A program made the translations under genes and the position numbers. From contig NC_079875.1 of NCBI RefSeq assembly GCF_029227915.1, forward strand, positions 30,697,501 to 30,761,500: a stretch of 64,000 nucleotides of DNA. Reading direction: 5' to 3'. This document shows positions 58,860 through 64,000 of the stretch, piece by piece; position 1 is the first letter of the stretch; each line of letters starts with the position of its first letter. The stretch is from Hydractinia symbiolongicarpus (Eukaryota; Cnidaria; Hydrozoa; Anthoathecata; Hydractiniidae). Below the pieces are notes generated by a model that saw only the letters and a list, made by a program, of their open reading frames with translations, was not told the origin of the DNA and did not search any database.

Positions 58860-60036
58860 GTATACGAAACAGAGGATTGTTAACTTTCTCGAGCTTGGAA
58901 ATAAATACACGTAAATTTCTACAATTTTATTGTCTGGGGATAATATAAAGGTTTCAAGACAAGCAATTTCTTTGGTTTACACAAAATACAAAAAATGGGT
59001 CACTATACCAGCAAAACCACCCTGGACGTCAAAGAATTTTGAACTTATAACATTTCCATTTAATAGATAAATGCTATAAACAAAATGACGAACTAAAACA
59101 AAATGATGAACTAACATCTGTTTGTATGATTATCCTTTCTTGTATTTATCTAATTTTAATTACTTCTTTTCTCTTTGCTAGGAGAAAGATTTTTCTTTTA
59201 TCAAAAAAAATTTTAATTTGGATGTATTTACTAGAAGCTTGCGAAATGCAAGACGGGATGGAGCTGAAGAATTAATCAGGGAACCCAATCAAGTAAAGAG
59301 ATTGGAATTTTGTGAAGAATTACAATGGGAAGGGAAAACATTTGACAACGTCATTTTTACGGACGAATCCACCATTATGATGGATAAGTACGGCAAGATA
59401 TGTTTCAGAAAAAAAGATCAGCTTCCCCAATCAAAGCCTATACCCAAACATCCGTACAAGTTACATGTGTGGAACGGAATTTTGAAACGTGGCCCAACGG
59501 AAATAGCGATTTTTTCGGGACTTATGAGAAAATAATTTTACGTCGAAATTCTACAAAGCATAAAAGTAACTTTTTTCTATTAATTACATGCTTAGAAACC
59601 CTTTGATGTTGAGCAATAGTGAACTTGTCGTAAAATTTTGATATTTATCGTTGACGACTATATAATCAGAACATTTCTGATTGTATTGTATTAATTCTAT
59701 TGTAAATTGCATTTTTCAGGTAAATTCGCGATGGACTTTTGGGAAACAAACATTATTAACTACAGGCCGACTCCCGCTGAGAGTCCGGATCTCAACCCCA
59801 TAGGAATGAAGTGGCACGAGCTGAAACATTATATTAAAAAAACTGCAAAGCCATCAACGAAGGAAGAACTTGTCCAAGGGATATGTGAATTTTGGAAAAC
59901 TGTAACGTGGCAGAAATATGAACGGTACATCATCCATCTCCATAAAGTTGCACCAATCGTAGTTGAAAAGCTCCTGGCCATTGATTTATATTTTTCAATG
60001 ATTTCTTTCTTCCAACAAGTCACTAAAAAAGAATGA
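58860..60036 (+). pseudogene. Tc1/mariner-family transposase, broken
   Basis: N-terminal helix-turn-helix remnants (RIVNFLELGNKY near 58874 and NIKVSRQAISLVYTKYKK near 58940) are followed by a gap. Then 59218-59535 reads LRNARRDGAEELIREPNQVK and NVIFTDESTIM, holding the first catalytic Asp, and HPYKLHVWNGILKRGPTEIA. After a stop, FYVEILQSIK precedes GTAACT. The 59707-60036 frame, after TTTTTCAG, continues FAMDFWETNIINYRPTPAES, PDLNPIGMKWHELKHYIKK. The segment with the second Asp (expected before the FAMDF stretch) is missing and the catalytic Glu of PDLNPIE is Gly. Inactive. Confidence 0.8.
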
Positions 60037-60404
60037 AAAAAAAGTCGCTATAACATAAATCATCAACCTTTACATATTGCTAGGTACGCGAAAATCACTT
60101 CATCCATTTAGTTCACCCATTTAGTTGAAAGAAGGAACACCTTCTGGTGTGCAAAGTATTGTTTCCAGATAATTGGACCTTTTGTTACTAAAAAACGAGC
60201 GGAAATATATCTGAAGTATTGTTTTAATAATTACGTGGAAAAATGATTGACAGCCGTAACTGCAAGTAACACAATCTAAATATCTGAGGTAAATCAAGTG
60301 GATGTTAAAAGCAGATTCTTTGTCAATATTAATGTAGTTCGTAGATATAAATATAGAGTACCAAAAATGGTATATTTTTGTAAAGATACAAACGTAAACG
60401 CACC
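60037..60404. other. Intergenic spacer
   Basis: No coding or RNA feature that I can support. The 103-codon minus-strand frame at 60121-60432 is hydrophobic and has no domain. Confidence 0.4.
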
Positions 60405-62256
60405 ATGTCTGCACGAAAACTTTCAAAAACATACCGCAATGGCTTATTTTACTTTAAATCTGACAAAACATTGATGATATTGCCATTAAAATTAGTTTTG
60501 AATCAGTGTTACCACGTTGGGATAACGGTTGAAGTAAAGCTAGAGAAGAAAAAATTAGACGGTGAAATTATAGAATTACGTGGTATGTATATTATAAATT
60601 ATTATTACTGTTGTATTGCTGATGTCGTAGCCGCACATGAATTATGTTTTTTTTTAGATGATTGTTCGTATTTGCAAGAAAGGTTAGATGAATTTTACAG
60701 TGACCCAATGAACATGTCAAAGTTCATTAGAAAGAATGAAAGTGTAACCGAGGATGAAATTGACGACAAAGAGGGGCAGGATGCGGTAAGAGTGATGCAG
60801 ATCGGAAAAAAAAGAAAGAGAAAAAAAGAAACAAAAATTATAAAGAACATAGAAACGAGCAAAGAAAAGAACAAGGAAAAGAACAAAGAGACAAACAGTG
60901 CGAAGAGAAAAGGAAAGTGCAAAAGGAGTTGGTGAGTGATTAATACTTATCAGTGTGAGCATATATTCTCAAGAAAATGCTTTAAAATTTATTCTTTTTT
61001 TCAGGCTTTAATGATTGTACGTGGGAAACAAGGTGCTGGCTCAGTAAAAGCGATCAATATATGCAGAGGCAAGGTAAAGGTTAGATGAAGTTGATGAAGG
61101 TGAGACTTGTAATTTAGTTGATCGAAGCAGAGTTGGTTTTGATGGAGTTAATAAAAGTAAAGGTTGTTATTTGGTTGGTCGAGGCAGAGTTGGTTTAGAT
61201 GGAGTTAATAAAAGTGAAGGTTGTTATTTGATTGGTCGAGGCAGTGTTGGTTTAGATAGAGTAAATAAAAGTGAAGGTTGTTATTTGGTTGATCGAGGCA
61301 GTGTTGGTTTAGATGGAGTTGATAAAGGGATAAATTTGGCAAAAGATCAGGTCGAGGAAAGTATTCATAGTGGGTTAAATGATGAAGAAAAGATAACAGA
61401 GAATAAGGGGTTGGGCCAATATATTCCTACCTTTGATAGCAGATCAGTGGATTTTGAGGTAATGGTTTTATCAATGAATTTTTGTGAACCTTACAGTACT
61501 TATAATTTTTCCACTTAAATAACAATTTTAACGTATTTTATTTAGGTTGACGAGATGCTAAACCATGGTATTGCAGCAACACAACAATAACATAGCACGT
61601 GTTTATCGAGTTCAATGGAACAAAAAATTCCGTCTTGTCCCAACAAAATGAAGAGCTAACAAGTAGTAATGCTTACATGCAAGGACTTTTGCATCAACTT
61701 ATAGCAAATCAGGAGTGCATTATTGGGAAATACATTGCTGGACGCCAACAAGGTGGTTTATGCATCACCACCAAAACGTTTCCCAACAAATTTTCAACAC
61801 AAAAAAGTCCAGTAAAAATCTCGGGTGTCTTTATTTCAAACTGACGCACTAGACAAAGTACTTACAAGTTCCACCGATACAATCAAATCACCCGTTGCTT
61901 CTTCGGCATTGTGCGTGAATGATCTCCCAATAGTAGGTGACGTGAGAGATTGCTATGAGTTAGGAAAAGTCAAGCTTTCGTTCGCAGAAATTCAAAAGAT
62001 TTCGTACATGTCGCAATCGATTAAGAACTTTACTAAAAATCTAGCCATGCAAATGTTTACAGAAGAGGAAAGAGCTACGAGTAACTGTACTGGCACAAAA
62101 GGGAAAAAACAACTAAATGTTGAAATACTACAAAAAAATAGGGAATATATTTTTCAAATCCATACCATGAGTTCTCAACAAGAAGAAGAACAATGGCGCA
62201 AATGTAGAGACGCAATAAATAAATTAGGACGTAGAAAGAAAAAAATAAACTTTTGA
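60405..62256 (+). CDS. BEN-domain protein gene with internal tandem repeats
   Basis: The ATG at 60405 opens exon 1 to 60582 (MSARKLSKTYRNGLFYFKSD). A 75-nt intron, 60583-60657 (GTATGT..TTTTTTTTTAG), happens to be in frame. Exon 2 runs to about 60934 and is charged (Lys/Glu-rich), ending before GTGAGT. Further exons follow after TTTTTTTCAG at 61004. One frame includes a 19-residue repeat (GRGSVGLDGVNKSEGCYL type, 61114-61329), then FDSRSVDFE before GTAATG. The last part (after TTTATTTAG at about 61544) has LSQQNEELTSSNAYMQGLLH, then a frame change near 61822, then ELGKVKLSFAEIQKISYMSQ, NFTKNLAMQMFTEEERATSN, KQLNVEILQKNREYIFQI and EEEQWRKCRDAINKLGRRKK, the pattern of a BEN domain (DNA/protein-interaction, chromatin-associated). 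One or two junctions do not resolve cleanly, so frameshift decay is possible. The BEN call is good; the gene model is partial. Confidence 0.55.
61114..61329 (+). repeat. 57-bp coding tandem repeat, 3.8 units
   Basis: Units start at 61114, 61171, 61228 and 61285. Each encodes 19 residues of the form LVDRGSVGLDGVNKSEGCY. Differences between units are few and the frame is kept. Confidence 0.93.
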
Positions 62257-62599
62257 TGTTTAGTTATATATAATATATAACTAATTGTGGTGTGATTTTT
62301 TAATTAGTCAAACAAATTTACGTTTTTCTACTAAAACCTAGTTTATAAGAATATTTATAGACACACATAGGCCAAGTCGTAAGAACACCTTACAAATAAA
62401 ACCTCAACCGAACCTTTAATCCTAGAAAATTTTATTAATTAGCGCTTTTTTCCGGGTCTGAGAAAGAAAGACTTTAAGTGTTTGGTCAAAAGAATAATAA
62501 GAACAGTTTTAAATTCCGACCTTATTTAAATTTAAACGTTCTTATAATAAAAACTAAACTTAAGAAATTCAGTTACCCAATGACTCTGGTATTATATAG
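62257..62599. other. Spacer with short palindrome
   Basis: Contains the inverted repeat TTAGTTATATA-TAA-TATATAACTAA at about 62264-62288, right after the BEN gene stop. No coding feature. Confidence 0.5.
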
Positions 62600-63742
62600 G
62601 CAGAGGATGCTGGTGGTGATGAGCTGCACCAGGAAATCTGCTATTTGAAGGTACACCTACGTAATTTTAGTTTAAAAAAACACGGAATATTATCTGTAAA
62701 CAAAAAAAAATAAGCTGCTTTTTTTCAATGACCTTTGGATTGAAAATTTTAAAACATTTGTAAAAATTTTTGCTAAAAGACCTAATATCTGAAAGGGTTT
62801 TATTATATTTATAACTTTCTAACAATGTTGGTCAGTATTTCGCATATCTTTACATATATTTTTAGGCAAATGCTCTACCCGACTTGCAATTTCCAACACG
62901 GTCAAGATTACCAACATCTTATTCAACAGACGTATTATGTTTTATTGATTGTTTGCCTGCATACCTTTCTTTATTTTAATAGTTATAGTTATTAAAGGAG
63001 CAAGTACTTTGTTTTTGTGAAATTATGCGTTTTATATAATGCAGTTTCTTCTAGGGTGAAGGTTTGCTGAGAACGTTGTGCACAGAAATAAGATCTGGTA
63101 ATGTCAGGAAAGCAAAAAAAGTATGTTACCGATTTTATCTGTTAAATGTGATGAAGAAAAACGCATATATCTAATTCTTCCTTAGCATTTAACTATAAAA
63201 AATAAGTTTTTTTGTCATCGTTATTTAAGTTTTTCTACTTTTAGATCTTCGATCAATGGAATAAAAAAAACAATGGTCGAAAAGTTTCAATAACTAAAAA
63301 AGTAGTATGTCCTTTTTGTGGAGAGGAAAGAAGTAACTTGAAAACAAACACGATGATAGTTCATGGCCTAACAGAGGAAAATGCCAGAGCTCTCCGAACT
63401 CAGACCGCTCAAATGCACTATGAGGGAAAAATAAAACCCGAATGCAAGAGAAAAGGGAAACAAAGACACTATCGCAAAAGAGTATGTCCCGTAACTGGAT
63501 GCGCAAAGGTTGTGGTGAGGCTTGAAAACCATCTCCGCCAAACTCATCGCGTTGACGATCAAAAAATATATAAGCGAATGTTGAGAGAGGCTTCCTATTT
63601 TGAAGAATATAAAACGGAATCCGATGCTTCGTTAACAGGCACTACAGAAAGCGATGAGGAGTACTTCAAGACTGCAATTAAAAAAGTTAAAAAGGTTCCA
63701 GTGACGGTTTCAGACTCCAGTGATACAAGCGACGAAGACTGA
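62600..63742 (+). CDS. Zinc-finger protein gene, multi-exon
   Basis: Exons on the plus strand: 62600-62650 (AEDAGGDELHQEICYLK), a possible exon from 62866 (ANALPDLQFPTRSRLPTSYS) with an unclear donor, 63055-63120 (GEGLLRTLCTEIRSGNVRKA) and 63245-63742. The last contains IFDQWNKKNNGRKVSITKK, then VVCPFCGEERSNLK, VHGLTEENARALR, a basic segment, and RVCPVTGCAKVVVRLENHLR with QTHRVDDQKIYKRML. These give two C2H2-like fingers (CPFC..VH and C.VTGC..HLRQTH). An acidic Ser/Asp tail ends SDTSDED at the TGA 63740-63742. Similar fingers precede tyrosine recombinase domains in cnidarian Crypton-like proteins, but here a stop follows. Same strand as the BEN gene, 344 bp downstream. Intact by eye apart from the uncertain exon. 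Confidence 0.5.
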
Positions 63743-64000
63743 TTGCAAGAATTCCGTAAAGACAGAGGGAAGTTTTGCCGAAAAAACAATGAAAGTACAA
63801 AAGGTAACAGCATGAATGTATTATGTTATTGATCACCTTTGAAATCATTAGAGGAACTAAATTCCACAAATTTACCGATTTGTTGTTGCGATGTGACGAA
63901 AATTAACTTGGTTATCACCGATTATCTATATTCCTCTTAAAATTGTTTTGGAAAAATATTAAACTATATTCCCCACCGCCTAGTCTGCACTCGACCTGTT
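63743..64000. other. Window end, no feature
   Basis: AT-rich, no supported exon; a continuation of the upstream gene or its 3' untranslated region. Confidence 0.4.

Overview
The window is AT-rich nuclear DNA of a multicellular eukaryote. Spliceosomal introns with GT..AG borders are visible, several eukaryotic transposon superfamilies are present, and nothing resembles a bacterial operon. The mix of families (Mutator-like domain transposase, Crypton-type tyrosine recombinase, CR1/Jockey-like LINE, tRNA-derived SINE, a P-loop family with a DEYD motif that I associate with cnidarians) suggests an invertebrate, most likely a cnidarian and perhaps a hydrozoan. That assignment is inference. Almost every coding segment is a fragment or carries frameshifts, so most of the window is transposon and pseudogene territory.

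Layout. 0-2 kb: a 5'-truncated LINE on the minus strand ending in an (AAT)n tail. 2-14 kb: a decayed cluster of duplicated segments holding a proline-rich exon family (minus strand, conserved C-terminus AEQF(Y/H)VIPYV), a Cys-rich/acidic exon family (plus strand, three copies), a small Cys-containing first exon (two copies), and another LINE tail. 14-19 kb: mostly non-coding with interspersed repeats. 19.2-21.3 kb: a cleanly spliced but unrecognised minus-strand gene with a 14-nt microexon. 21.9-23.4 kb: a piggyBac-like terminus, a transposase fragment and a tRNA-derived SINE. 23.9-26.8 kb: a degenerate P-loop ATPase/helicase-like gene and an unrecognised neighbour.

25.1-36.9 kb is a head-to-tail tandem duplication of about 5.9 kb whose left breakpoint lies inside the P-loop gene and whose right breakpoint lies inside an interspersed repeat. 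38.9-46.15 kb is a second tandem array, of a roughly 2.77-kb unit in three copies. Each complete unit contains a repeat element whose ends enclose one exon of a glycosyltransferase-like gene. Sequence variants show that the middle copy is a recombinant: its left part matches copy 3 and its right part matches copy 1.

47-51 kb holds a multi-exon gene with symmetric phase-0 exons leading to a broken kinase domain. 51.6-64 kb is a dense series of element remains: chromodomain fragment, LINE tail, Crypton-type recombinase, Ty3/gypsy-type integrase zinc-binding segment, a parvovirus-like SF3 helicase relic with a TATA box, a Mutator-like transposase, a Tc1/mariner transposase, then a BEN-domain gene with in-frame 57-bp repeats and a zinc-finger gene.

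The best candidates for something unusual are the gene-fragment-carrying repeat element amplified in tandem, with its mapped crossover and an empty insertion site, the hairpin-bearing repeat family that inserts at its own 3' ends, and the unrecognised spliced genes.
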